Source: Saccharomycopsis crataegensis | Taxonomy: Eukaryota > Ascomycota > Saccharomycetes > Ascoideales > Saccharomycopsidaceae | Assembly (NCBI RefSeq): GCF_037102585.1 | Contig: NW_027043819.1 | Span: 248,001-312,000 of the forward strand | Direction: 5' to 3' | Length of the DNA stretch: 64,000 nt | Shown: positions 9,049-18,596 of the stretch, piece by piece | How positions within the stretch are numbered: the stretch's first letter is position 1 | How the letters are laid out: each line of letters begins with the position of its first letter | Made by a program: the position numbers and the translations under genes | Notes under the pieces: model-generated | Told to the model about the DNA's origin: nothing | What the model saw: only the letters and a program-made list of their open reading frames with translations | Databases searched by the model: none

Positions 9049-11754
9049 TTATTTCACATCATCAATTTCCCCAATTAATTTCATACTCTGCGCATCCCCT
9101 TTAGCAATACGAGGATCATTGAGACATTCTCCCACACACTCCCAAGGGTTTCTACTTCCACCCCATCTCAAAACACTTGATTTGAAAATATTACCATTGA
9201 CATTGTTAAATGGATCGGCTAAGAATAACTCCTTGTAAATCTTACTACTAATGGCCCTATCAAACAAATAGGTATAGTAAGTCGCCCCATAGGTGAACAA
9301 ATGCCCAAACTTGCCGTACCAGCTGCTTTCAAGATCAGCAAAAATCCTCAAGTCTTTCTCACAGTTATGATAAATGGTTTCCGAGTATTGTAAGTTCAGA
9401 CCCGCTAAAGCATCTAAATTTTCAAGGGTGATTAAATCATTATTTTTTTCAGTGATTTCCTCATGAATTCCTGTGGCCGGATTATAGAGCACCGGATTAG
9501 GGGTTTCAAGGTAAAGGTGTTGATCAAGGTACGCCATCTTGAGTTGTGAGTAAATATCACAATATCTCAAAACATCATTTTCCGATTGATGTAATTTAAT
9601 CAATTTTGCCTTGTAGGTGTCTTCCAACTGCTTGTTAACGGCATCGATTTTGAATTGATCTTCATAGTGTTCACTGAGAAATTTCAAGACCCTGGCATCT
9701 TTACTAAAGGTTTCCATAAGAATACTAGGCAATTCAACGAAATCAGTGAGACATCTGGTTCCGCTAACGTTATGAAGGTTGGTTTTGCCAAACATGGAAT
9801 GAAGGGAATGTCCAATTTCATGAAGTAAGGTTTCAACCTCCACAAGTTTAAGCAATGCTATATTTTCGATTTTGTTATTAATGCTTTTAACACTCTTTGA
9901 AAAGTTGCAGACTAATGTGATGATAGGTAATTGATAAATCTCACCTTCAGCATTTCTAATACATTGAATATACTTCACGTTATCGTCTTTTGGTTCTGAC
10001 CGTGGTTCATTAAGAATTTCACAATTTTCAATTTCAGCTCCATCGGTGACTTTTCTGGAGCAAACAATAGTGAAATGGGCAGGATTCAAGGATTTTCCCA
10101 ATCTTTCGAATAAATCAAGGTAAATTATCCCAATTATGTCATTTTCGTCTTTGGCATTGACCACAAGAAGTTTCCGGACATCCTTGTGCCAAATTTCTCC
10201 TCTTAACGGTTTATCAAATTTGAATTTCACTCCGTAAATACTAGTTAAAAACTTCGAGAGATTAGCAAAAATCGTACCCAATGAAAAGAAATTGGAAATC
10301 GGTTGATTTTCAAAGTCAGTGTTGTTGAGCGCTGGGACTGAGGCATTGGTTTCCGGAAGGAGTTCTTTGCGACGTTTATTGACAAGCAATTGATTTATCA
10401 AATATTCTCTGTCCCATGGTCTAATAAAGGCTATCACATCATCATCACTGAACGGCTGCTTCTTTGATAATTTATTTTCAATGCCACTGATTTGTTTTGA
10501 GTAATCTTTGAAATTGATAAGTCCTGAGTCCTTTTGATAGTCCTTGATTTTCAAATCTGCTAATTTTCTCAATTCGGCAACGCAATATGGTTCAATCTTT
10601 TTCCGCAAATTATCTAAAAATACTAGAACGTTGTTTGAGTTTCTAGCCATCTTATCTTCAAGTTGATAATGATTGAAATCTTGATAATTCAATTTCAATG
10701 ATAAAAGCTTTCTATAATTCAACATCAATTCAAGTAATTGTAACTGTTTTTGGGAAGATGAGTTTAGGCCGACCCAAATCTGCTTTCTAATTGATTCATT
10801 GGAACAGTTTTTGAGTAATAAGAAAGAAACATGGGAATTGACCAGGAAAGAAACCCTTGTGCCTCTGGACGAAAATTTTCCTAGTTCGGCTTGTATTTGG
10901 TCCATTATTTCATCTGATACAGAATTTTTTAATTCCGCTTTGCTAAATACAAATTTGCTGTCCTTCAAATCGAAGGCATTATTGTTGAAATATTGACCAA
11001 TAACCGAAATTCTTGAAGACAATTCAATAAACAAGTCTCTAGTTTTATCATCCTTATCGATCCCTGATTTCTTGAAATCTGCTAGCAACAATTCACCCAC
11101 AACAACCTCCTCCGCACTCAATTCTTCCTTAATATGCTTTTTTGACGGATCATTTAATAAACTGTTCAAGATATTGAATAATTCAACGTTTGTGTTAAGT
11201 ACATTCATATAATTGAACATTTTCTCATGACATTTCTGGGCACTTTCTAAAAAATGAGAGTCCGGATGGGAAATTCTAATAAATTCACACAAATCAATGA
11301 CCTTACAAAGCATATCACTTAAAGTATCCAAATTCTTGATACAATGACGCAACCCATGGTCACTAGTATCACTGACAATTAAGTTGACAATATTTTCCGC
11401 TTTTGCAAGCATTTCAGTGGTGAAGAATTCAAGGCCTTCGGAGGACGTTAAATATGGATTTCTGAAAAGCCCTGTTTCTAGTCTTTGTTGATCTTTGTGG
11501 AAAATATTGAGTTTCGAAGCCAAATTCTGATACAGTGACGAAGAAGGGATCTTAGGAATATTTGCTACTCTAGCACCGGGGGATGACGGGCTAGTGATCA
11601 TCTTTGTCCAATAACTCTCATTATCGAATATTTGTTTGAGCTGCCTTTGCACATCCTGTGTCTGGAGTAGCTTTGCAGTTCTGGAGAAGTACCGGGTATA
11701 ATTATTTGGGCGTTTACCATTCAATCCACGGCTATAAGCTCTTAAGGACTTCAT
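9049..11754 (-). CDS. OCT1: Mitochondrial intermediate peptidase
   Basis: A 901-residue thimet-oligopeptidase-family (M3) zinc metalloprotease. The zinc motif is 'LLHEIGHSLHSMFG' at about residue 645, followed by 'GTRCLTDFVELPS', which supplies the third ligand region. 'FGHLFTYGATYYTYLFDRAI' is the conserved C-terminal signature. The Arg/Ser-rich N-terminus ('RAYSRGLNGKRPNNYTRYFSR') is a typical mitochondrial targeting peptide. Oct1 removes an octapeptide from precursors after the main processing peptidase has acted in the matrix. The protein is somewhat longer than S. cerevisiae Oct1 (about 770 residues) because of insertions in the middle. It is divergent from ATG14, sharing a 239-bp promoter with a CACGTG at 11857-11862. 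Confidence 0.93.
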   Translation of the reverse strand: MKSLRAYSRGLNGKRPNNYTRYFSRTAKLLQTQDVQRQLKQIFDNESYWTKMITSPSSPGARVANIPKIPSSSLYQNLASKLNIFHKDQQRLETGLFRNPYLTSSEGLEFFTTEMLAKAENIVNLIVSDTSDHGLRHCIKNLDTLSDMLCKVIDLCEFIRISHPDSHFLESAQKCHEKMFNYMNVLNTNVELFNILNSLLNDPSKKHIKEELSAEEVVVGELLLADFKKSGIDKDDKTRDLFIELSSRISVIGQYFNNNAFDLKDSKFVFSKAELKNSVSDEIMDQIQAELGKFSSRGTRVSFLVNSHVSFLLLKNCSNESIRKQIWVGLNSSSQKQLQLLELMLNYRKLLSLKLNYQDFNHYQLEDKMARNSNNVLVFLDNLRKKIEPYCVAELRKLADLKIKDYQKDSGLINFKDYSKQISGIENKLSKKQPFSDDDVIAFIRPWDREYLINQLLVNKRRKELLPETNASVPALNNTDFENQPISNFFSLGTIFANLSKFLTSIYGVKFKFDKPLRGEIWHKDVRKLLVVNAKDENDIIGIIYLDLFERLGKSLNPAHFTIVCSRKVTDGAEIENCEILNEPRSEPKDDNVKYIQCIRNAEGEIYQLPIITLVCNFSKSVKSINNKIENIALLKLVEVETLLHEIGHSLHSMFGKTNLHNVSGTRCLTDFVELPSILMETFSKDARVLKFLSEHYEDQFKIDAVNKQLEDTYKAKLIKLHQSENDVLRYCDIYSQLKMAYLDQHLYLETPNPVLYNPATGIHEEITEKNNDLITLENLDALAGLNLQYSETIYHNCEKDLRIFADLESSWYGKFGHLFTYGATYYTYLFDRAISSKIYKELFLADPFNNVNGNIFKSSVLRWGGSRNPWECVGECLNDPRIAKGDAQSMKLIGEIDDVK

Positions 11755-11993
11755 TTTTTCCTCCTAAACTAGTCCTTCTGCCCCTGGTGATTTCATAGAT
11801 AGTAAGCCAGATTCCCCAAAATTTTCAATGTTTTTGACATTTTTTTTGACCACATGCACGTGCACGATGAGCATTTGAGATACGAGAAAAATGGTATCGC
11901 TGGTTGCCACAACCGTCTTGAGTAAGGAATGAATTCCTTTCCTTAATTTAGCGATACAACTGGGAGTAAATTCAATAAATATGACGTATTAAG

Positions 11994-14126
11994 ATGATAA
12001 TACGATGTGGAATCTGCCATCAATCGCCAGTTACTTTGAATGGCCGGTTTTCTCTGGAGAAAAGCTTGTGGGATGCAGCGATAAAGGGTAGTCATGACCA
12101 TCATAACAATTCGTCCTACCTCAATTGTCCTTCTTGTATGAATTCTTTATTGTTGAAGAATAATGTGAAATACTTGGATACCTTATTGTTAATAGATGAA
12201 TCTAAAAAGCAGATTAACAGAGTCCTTCGAATGTCATTGAAGAGTGATGACAGTGCAAACATTGAGTTTTTGACAGAGTACGTTAATGGCAACCAAACAA
12301 GCGACACAAAGAAAAATGAGGAGAATTCTTCCGGACTCGCAACATTAGAATCTCCTTTAACCTCTTCAAACCATGCTTTGTCTAGCTCTATTGCCAAAGA
12401 AATCACATCTCCTGCAGATTCCTCGATTGCTGCACTATCAGCACAGTTGCTTACCGTGGAATCTTTGATCCTTAACAGAAAGATAAGCCAGCTACGGAAC
12501 CAGAGTAAGGAAATAAGGAACCGTATTAAGACAGCTCTAATGGTTAAAAAACAAAGACATCATGATCTTTTGAACAAGAAATTGGCTAACTATGATGCCA
12601 ACAAGCAAAAGCTCAACGAGAGTTTCGAGCAGCGAAGGAAGCAATTAAAAAGGGAAATAGGTGAACGAAAAATGGGCTTGACAACCGTGGAGTCACTGAT
12701 AAGCAATGAGAAGGCTATATTATTTCAGAACCTTTGCAAGTTTATTTCCGTTAAAAAGTATTTGACTAAGAAGTCTTTGAATGAAGCGTCGCTGTTCAAC
12801 AAGATGAGAAGTTATTACTTGACGATTGGTTTCCATCCAGTATTCTCCGTTGGTAAGATTATGCATTATAACCATATCCTCGTGACTTCCTCATTGGAGT
12901 TGATTTGCCAGTTCCTATTTTATTCTTCACATTACCTTCTGATAAATCTTCCATTTAGCATTGATATTCCCAGTAGAGAAGGCCTGTTTAAATATGTGCT
13001 CCATGGTTTGAATGAAAATTTCGATGGTGGTTTTTTAAAAATCAAGGTTGATAAGAAGTTTGTTTCAAGTCGAGAAAATCCAAACTTTATCGGAAGCATA
13101 CCACCGAGAAATCTATTGATGATTTTGAACCAATATTCCTATGACGAAACCTTTAATTCTAAAAATACCGTCAGCCTCAAAAAATCTTTGATTAAGTTGA
13201 ATCTGGTGGAATTGTTTGAATTTTCTATTCTTTTGGCAAAAATCATCATCAACTTGTACGCCATGTGTGCTGAGTTGCAAATAGTTGAGAACGAGGGTAG
13301 CAATAGTGCTTTCAGTACCTACAGTAACTTATTTAAAATTGATGAATTATTATATTTGCTTGTTACAGGAGGTGCTGTGTTGAACGACACCAACAAGAAG
13401 CCCATGAGAGTAGTTAGTAGCGAGAGCACCATGGTACAAAAAAAGAAACACGATTTGAAAGGCCATTTGAAAGAGCAATTGGCTAATAAAAAGAGGTTGT
13501 CATCTTTACAGGAATTATCTAAAACTGAAACCGGTGTCAAGAAGGAAAAAAAACTGAGGTTTTTGAAATATATTTTCAATGTTTCTGAAGAGAAACCAGA
13601 GATCAATCAAAATAATGGTGAAAATAAGGACAAAGAAGAAGGGGCCATTAGTAAGACTGAAGCATCTGATGAATTGAACTTTGAAAGTTATATTGAAATC
13701 AAGCTGGACAATGACAAAAAATTGAAAGATTTTGATAATAATGATCAACCAATAGAGGATCTATCATTGGCTGATTTGAGTTTCAGGATCTTCAGAATAT
13801 TGTATAACCAGTCATTACTTTTGAGTGAAGAGCGTGAAAAGATTGATAGCAACGAAGAAAATCAAAGGTTGGTGAAAGATCTTCCACCAGAGCGCTCCAC
13901 AATGACACAAAATTCAAATTCCTTATCTTCATTATCTACAACGAATCTCATAACCAATACCAAGAAAAAGACGAAGAAACAGAAAAAGAAGCAGACAAGC
14001 TCTTCTGAATCTTCTGTGACTAGAAAAAAGACCACTTCTGAAAATACCACCAAGGAGAAAAATTCTTCACACGCTGATAGAGAAAGCTTTAAAAGCGCCA
14101 ATAGTAATGAATGGCAGATGATTTGA
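11994..14126 (+). CDS. ATG14: Atg14-like PI3-kinase complex I subunit
   Basis: A 710-residue protein. The N-terminus has a CxxC pair ('CGICHQSP') and a second 'CPSC' about 45 residues on, like the cysteine repeats of Atg14. A coiled coil follows (about 160-240), then a hydrophobic domain with 'FSVGKIMHYNHILVTSSLEL', 'SIPPRNLLMIL' and 'LLAKIIINLYAMCAEL', which fits the Atg14/Vps38 fold. Atg14 directs the Vps34-Vps15-Atg6 kinase to the pre-autophagosomal site. Residues from about 480 on are a Lys/Ser/Glu-rich tail that makes the protein roughly twice the length of S. cerevisiae Atg14 (344 residues). Vps38 is the alternative, but it lacks the N-terminal cysteines. Confidence 0.68.
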   Translation: MIIRCGICHQSPVTLNGRFSLEKSLWDAAIKGSHDHHNNSSYLNCPSCMNSLLLKNNVKYLDTLLLIDESKKQINRVLRMSLKSDDSANIEFLTEYVNGNQTSDTKKNEENSSGLATLESPLTSSNHALSSSIAKEITSPADSSIAALSAQLLTVESLILNRKISQLRNQSKEIRNRIKTALMVKKQRHHDLLNKKLANYDANKQKLNESFEQRRKQLKREIGERKMGLTTVESLISNEKAILFQNLCKFISVKKYLTKKSLNEASLFNKMRSYYLTIGFHPVFSVGKIMHYNHILVTSSLELICQFLFYSSHYLLINLPFSIDIPSREGLFKYVLHGLNENFDGGFLKIKVDKKFVSSRENPNFIGSIPPRNLLMILNQYSYDETFNSKNTVSLKKSLIKLNLVELFEFSILLAKIIINLYAMCAELQIVENEGSNSAFSTYSNLFKIDELLYLLVTGGAVLNDTNKKPMRVVSSESTMVQKKKHDLKGHLKEQLANKKRLSSLQELSKTETGVKKEKKLRFLKYIFNVSEEKPEINQNNGENKDKEEGAISKTEASDELNFESYIEIKLDNDKKLKDFDNNDQPIEDLSLADLSFRIFRILYNQSLLLSEEREKIDSNEENQRLVKDLPPERSTMTQNSNSLSSLSTTNLITNTKKKTKKQKKKQTSSSESSVTRKKTTSENTTKEKNSSHADRESFKSANSNEWQMI

Positions 14127-14169
14127 TCATAAAATCTCCATTTTTTTTTTCTTTTTAAAAAATATTAGG

Positions 14170-14322
14170 TTATGCGGCTCTATTAAAAATAGAGGAGTTC
14201 AACGCAGACGCCCTTAACTGGGCCATATCAAAACCTTCAGGAGCAATGTTGTAATTTGCTGCTTTCTTCGCCGATGCCAGAAATAACTGTTTACTTATAA
14301 AATAACTTTGAAGGGAAGTCAT
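14170..14322 (-). CDS. Candidate 50-residue protein of unknown function
   Basis: An ATG-initiated ORF of 51 codons including the stop, convergent with ATG14, 43 bp past the ATG14 stop. Its composition looks protein-like: Ala/Ser-rich, with basic and aromatic residues near the N-terminus ('SYFISKQLF') and an orderly stretch 'NYNIAPEGFDMAQLRASA'. Homopolymers typical of AT-rich noise are absent. The N-terminal half could form an amphipathic helix as in small mitochondrial proteins; that is inference. I do not recognise a family. It has one CTG codon. Confidence 0.4.
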   Translation of the reverse strand: MTSLQSYFISKQLFLASAKKAANYNIAPEGFDMAQLRASALNSSIFNRAA

Positions 14323-14460
14323 TCACAACTGGAAAAATCAATGGTCATTAATGATTATCTCTGAAAGTTGGAATGAATGTCAAGGTTAAAGTTATGCAGG
14401 AAAAGACTATCAATCATTTTGAACAAGAAGTGCACACAAAAGTGATGTATGGATATGATA

Positions 14461-14491
14461 TTATATATATACATATATATATATATATATA
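14461..14491. repeat. (TA)n tract
   Basis: About 30 bp of alternating TA with one C interruption, upstream of the candidate 50-residue ORF (minus strand). Confidence 0.7.
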
Positions 14492-14989
14492 CTATAGTAT
14501 CTTTTATCAAAATTTTTGTAGATTTGAGATCAACAGATAGCTTACAGAGAACAAACAAATGATTAATCACTGCAAAGCTAGGTCATGTGACCATTTGTTC
14601 TTATTCTTAACCGTATTACATTTTGCTATTGTTATATTATTTAGCTTCAATTAAGATATAGCTATCAATAAATCATTTTAATGTTGCTGCTTGTTAGAGC
14701 ATACTATCCCTGGGCTCTATTGCATGTATATCTGAGAGACTGTGTAATAACTCTCACCGATACCCCAGAATATGCAAAGATCGAAGCACTTTTTTTTCCT
14801 CACAAAAGAGAGTTCCGACTACAGAATAACAACCAACCTGACTGACTCCGACCACAGAATAACATTGGGCTAACACAGTTGGAGGAATACCTGTAGTTTT
14901 TGGTAACGCTGCTCAAGATTGATGATATGAATTGGGATAATAATCATCGAGGCCGTACTAAATCATCTTGTATTGTGGGTTAAAAAAAG

Positions 14990-15934
14990 ATGAGCATCAA
15001 GTTCGCCTCCCTCCAGGACATTATTTCTCTGATTCCCGTAAACCAAGAAAACGATTACCGTACGGTGGTGAAACTATTGGTTATTGATATAGAATCATTC
15101 CATCATGATGTCTCACAATACCAACAGTCTTTATTTGGTCATTCATCCAAAGATGATATGAGTCTCCAAACCTTGGTACAGTTGAATTCGGTGGATGTGA
15201 TCATCATTCAAAGTGTCGAGAAATTAATGGGATACTTAACGCTAATGGAAATGGGTAAGATTCCTCTTAAAGTTGATGAAAATTTAAGAGTTGAGAAAGA
15301 AGAGCATTTTTTTGATGATCTCAACCCAGATGATGATATGATTTTTAAAAAAGTTTCCGTTAAAATCATTATATGGAATTTATTCAACAACATTTGTGAT
15401 TTCGCTTCTAAACTCTACTCTTTGGAGGGCCCCGTTGAGCTATCTTCATTTTCATGTATTCACCCAAGCAGATTCGGGGTAAAAATTATCAATGAATTAA
15501 TCATGAGGATTTTGCTGGTGAATGAGCTATTGAAAACAGAAGTCACTAGAGAATTTGGACTTGAAATCAGTGAAGAAATCCAAATATTTGAAGATCCAAA
15601 TATCGCACACCAATGGAAGCTTATTCCTGTACCGCTTTTCAATGTTGAAGAAAACCATAATACGGAAATGATGGACAATACAGGGAATACCAGAGTTGGG
15701 AAAGGATATAAGTCAGTATCGAATTTATACCAGCATTTGATAAGCAGCGCTCGAGGTGAAAGAGATATGAATAAGGCTCAACCAGCTGTTGTCTCGCAAG
15801 GTCTGAAAGATTCCTGTTTCTTTGATATAAGGCAGGAGGCCGACACCTGGTTTTACAAAGAGAACTTGAAAAAAGGGATGAACACAAAATATATTTATCT
15901 TGACTCCTTGATAAATAAATGGCTAAGCTATTAA
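14990..15934 (+). CDS. Unrecognised 314-residue protein
   Basis: A clean ATG-initiated ORF of normal codon use without low-complexity runs, so it is very probably a gene. The product is acidic and looks soluble: no signal peptide or membrane segment is visible, and helices are likely around residues 50-85 ('VQLNSVDVIIIQSVEKLMGY') and 120-185 ('ELIMRILLVNELLKTEV'). Near the C-terminus are 'DSCFFDIRQEADTWFYKE' and 'YLDSLINKWLSY'. I cannot assign a family. It lies between ATG14 and the Fig1 array, convergent with the first Fig1 gene. It could be a fast-evolving orthologue of a known yeast complex subunit or lineage-specific. Confidence 0.75.
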   Translation: MSIKFASLQDIISLIPVNQENDYRTVVKLLVIDIESFHHDVSQYQQSLFGHSSKDDMSLQTLVQLNSVDVIIIQSVEKLMGYLTLMEMGKIPLKVDENLRVEKEEHFFDDLNPDDDMIFKKVSVKIIIWNLFNNICDFASKLYSLEGPVELSSFSCIHPSRFGVKIINELIMRILLVNELLKTEVTREFGLEISEEIQIFEDPNIAHQWKLIPVPLFNVEENHNTEMMDNTGNTRVGKGYKSVSNLYQHLISSARGERDMNKAQPAVVSQGLKDSCFFDIRQEADTWFYKENLKKGMNTKYIYLDSLINKWLSY

Positions 15935-16323
15935 ATAAAATAAAAAACATTAAAAAGACATAAAATGCAGTAATAAAAGGAAATAATAAAAAAAGATGAT
16001 TTGGACTATAAATTTAATTGTAATTTAGAGCAGAGTAATAATTGAAAAAATATGTGATGGCGATGCAGAAAGATCATAAAAATAGCAGCGAAATAGAAGA
16101 TATTAGTATAAAATGAAACAAATCATGGGTGATTGGTGGATATTATATGGGTAAACTAACGACTAGAGATAGCCGCGATGCAAAAAAGAATTCATCGCTC
16201 CAAAATGGTGTTATTATATGATGCAATGTAGTTGAAGTTATAAAATATGCTATGAATGGAAAGATCATAAAGTCATGGGAAAAAATGGTTGGAGGAACAG
16301 TGGATGATGGATAGTGGATGAAC
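15935..16323. other. Intergenic, convergent 3' ends
   Basis: AT-rich 389 bp between the orphan gene and the first Fig1-like gene. I see nothing in it beyond presumed 3' UTRs. Confidence 0.6.
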
Positions 16324-17091
16324 TCAAATTGGACCCATTTGGCTACCCATTGGTGTATTATAATAGTCCCAGGCGTTGACGAACCTATCAGTCCAACTAC
16401 TCATGATAGCTAACATTAAACTGGAAAGAGAAATGAGAATTTGGATACCAGTACCTGCCCAAATTGCTCCTCTAGTATAATCACCATAATGAGCTTGGAC
16501 GGTATAGTAGTTGTCGAGAACTTGTTGGAAAAGCATGTTGGCGGTGTTGATATTACTTTCCTGCCAAACAGAAGCAATTACTGATAATGACAAGGAGACA
16601 TAGCAGACGAAAAACACCGGCTTATAAGCGTTTCTATAGTTTCTAGGAGAGATGAAGGCCATCATTGTAAGAATGAGGAACGACATGATCACAGAAATCA
16701 AGAGGATATAAGGGGTCATACAACGAGAACGGAACATATCAGCAGTCTCGATCACAAGGTTGTAAAGGTCGACACACGACGCGTTACTGGAGTCGAATTC
16801 TGAAGATGCCAACAACATATCGTAAGCGTTGACACCACAAGAATAGCTACCTCCATTGACAGAAACACAAGAGCTGAAGTACCCAAGACGAAGACGGAGT
16901 TCTGATATTGGCAGGTTCTCTTGAGTTTCAAGGTAAGTGAGAGATAACAAGTAGTAATTCGAAACTGCTGGGGTTGTACATGTTGCGAGAACCAACGCTT
17001 CAAGAATGATGTATATAAACAACAACACCACACATATATGACGAGGGCGAACTAATCTTTGAAGACTGATATTCTGTCTATTGATGAACAT
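16324..17091 (-). CDS. Fig1-family membrane protein, array copy 1
   Basis: A 255-residue protein with four predicted membrane segments: one near the N-terminus ('ICVVLLFIYIILEALVLA'), then three around 'LLISVIMSFLILTMMAF', 'PVFFVCYVSLSLSVIASVW' and 'GIQILISLSSLMLAIM'. The first extracellular loop has 'GYFSSC' and a second Cys some 10 residues on ('SYSCGVN'), the GxxxC...C signature of Fig1 and related claudin-like proteins. Fig1 mediates low-affinity calcium influx and membrane fusion during mating in S. cerevisiae. The open frame extends to 17169 but without an ATG; 17091 is the first ATG and aligns with the starts of the other copies. Its role in this yeast is unknown. Confidence 0.82.
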   Translation of the reverse strand: MFINRQNISLQRLVRPRHICVVLLFIYIILEALVLATCTTPAVSNYYLLSLTYLETQENLPISELRLRLGYFSSCVSVNGGSYSCGVNAYDMLLASSEFDSSNASCVDLYNLVIETADMFRSRCMTPYILLISVIMSFLILTMMAFISPRNYRNAYKPVFFVCYVSLSLSVIASVWQESNINTANMLFQQVLDNYYTVQAHYGDYTRGAIWAGTGIQILISLSSLMLAIMSSWTDRFVNAWDYYNTPMGSQMGPI

Positions 17092-17801
17092 TATGGTGGA
17101 GGGTTGTGGCCATGCAAAGACCAGATGATGATGACGATAATTCGAAAAAACTTGAGGAATTGAAATCAAAACAAAAAATTTTCAAAGTTTAAAGCAGGAT
17201 GATAACAATACAAGGAAACACATTCATTTTTATTGAAAATTTTCATTTGTCGTGTCCCAGTGCCCGTTTCTGGATGTTTGAGATTTGACCAGCCATCCCA
17301 ATGTTGGTACTCCGTCTAGTGGCATTCTGCAGGTCAAGCGTGAACCGGAACGGTCAAAATCAGGACGCAGATTGTCCTTTGACCTTAAACTTGCAAGAGA
17401 ATACAATAAACGTCTGTCAATCAATAACAGGACAGTAATTCAAAATAAAAATTTTGTTTGGTGCCTCCTAATTTACTACTTGGTTTACTGTGGTGTCTAA
17501 GCAATCTAACTAATTGGTGATGCCAGAAAAGTCATTTCATTGAGCAGTGAGAAAATAAATAAAAAACAGAAAATAGCGAAAAAATTAAGTAATCAGAAAA
17601 CGGAAAATGGAATGCTAGGGATATATAGATGTATGTAAAATTCTCAAAATGCAGTACTTGTAAGTAAACAGTATTATAATAAAGTGATGGAGTTGAGGTA
17701 TGAGATGCAAGGTATATAATGAAATACCAGAAGTAATATTTGTTTTGTTAAGATTCTTTTTTTTTTTTTGTCAATCTTGGTGATTATTGAATGTTAGAAG
17801 T
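17092..17801. other. Fig1 array spacer 1, with an unexplained open segment
   Basis: Promoter of copy 1 and 3' flank of copy 2. At about 17285-17500 a plus-strand frame reads 'NVGTPSSGILQVKREPERSK' and on, without any ATG and less AT-rich than its surroundings. It could be an exon, a relic or chance. I found no pheromone response element TGAAACA in the spacer. Confidence 0.4.
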
Positions 17802-18596
17802 TTAGATCTTCTCGTCAAGGCCTAAATCCTCTTCAACCTCTTCGATTTGCTGACCTAATACACCCAAAAGACCAGTTACAATAGATGCCAGAAGCTGCAT
17901 CGCAACACCAGCCCATAAAAGACCATTATCCACCGACCCACGGGTGGCCAGTAAGGTGAAGTACTGATCAGCCATTCTATTCATGATACCAGTTGCTGTG
18001 GTAATATTTGTTTGTAGCCAAATTGCACTGACTAATGAAAGAGTAAAACTGATATATGAAAGCCCGGCAGCGTACTTATACATATGGTTAGCAGTGACAG
18101 GGGAGGTAAAAGCAAAGGAAACGACGCAGATAAACGACAAGATAACTGCGACAATCAAAGAGTAAGGATCCATACAACGAACTCTGAATCTTTTAGCAGT
18201 ACCAACCATGAAGTTGAAAAGATCAGCGTTGGTGACTTGGGTTTGATCGAATTGGTTGGAGTTTGCTAGTAAAATGGTTGTTTCATTGGTTGAACAACTG
18301 GTCAGAGAAACGGAGTCGTTGGTGTGGATGACGATACACGAGGCAAAGTAACCCATATTAACCTCAAGTTTGGTAACACCACTTGGCGATTCTTTCATAG
18401 CTGCCTCAGTGGCAGTGTAAGTAAGTTTTGCAATGTTGAGTTCACTGACAGAACTGGAAGTGCACCCAGACACAACAATACATCCAAAGATGATATATAA
18501 CACGAGAAAGATGATCAGGGTGTGTCTCAACCATTTCTCTCTCAGTCTGAGATATTCTAGTTGGAACCACTCAAAATTGGCAAATCTTGAGAACAT
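17802..18596 (-). CDS. Fig1-family membrane protein, array copy 2
   Basis: A 264-residue, four-pass membrane protein with the same layout as its neighbours. The first loop has 'GYFASC' and a second Cys ('SLTSCSTNE'). 'RFRVRCMDPY', 'SPVTANHMYKYA' and 'WLQTNITTATGIM' align with 'MFRSRCMTPY', the SPR.. segment and 'WQESNINTANMLF' of copy 1. The C-terminus is acidic and cytosolic ('EEVEEDLGLDEKI'). The first in-frame ATG is at 18596; the extra codons before it start with GTG. It belongs to the Fig1 (calcium regulator and membrane fusion) family; the specific role is not known. Confidence 0.82.
   Translation of the reverse strand: MFSRFANFEWFQLEYLRLREKWLRHTLIIFLVLYIIFGCIVVSGCTSSSVSELNIAKLTYTATEAAMKESPSGVTKLEVNMGYFASCIVIHTNDSVSLTSCSTNETTILLANSNQFDQTQVTNADLFNFMVGTAKRFRVRCMDPYSLIVAVILSFICVVSFAFTSPVTANHMYKYAAGLSYISFTLSLVSAIWLQTNITTATGIMNRMADQYFTLLATRGSVDNGLLWAGVAMQLLASIVTGLLGVLGQQIEEVEEDLGLDEKI

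Larger units (their letters stand above)
14127..14989. other. Intergenic downstream of ATG14
   Basis: This 863-bp gap contains a possible small minus-strand gene (14170-14322), a (TA)n tract at about 14461-14491, and the palindrome GGTCATGTGACC at 14581-14592. No RNA gene is recognised. Confidence 0.5.
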
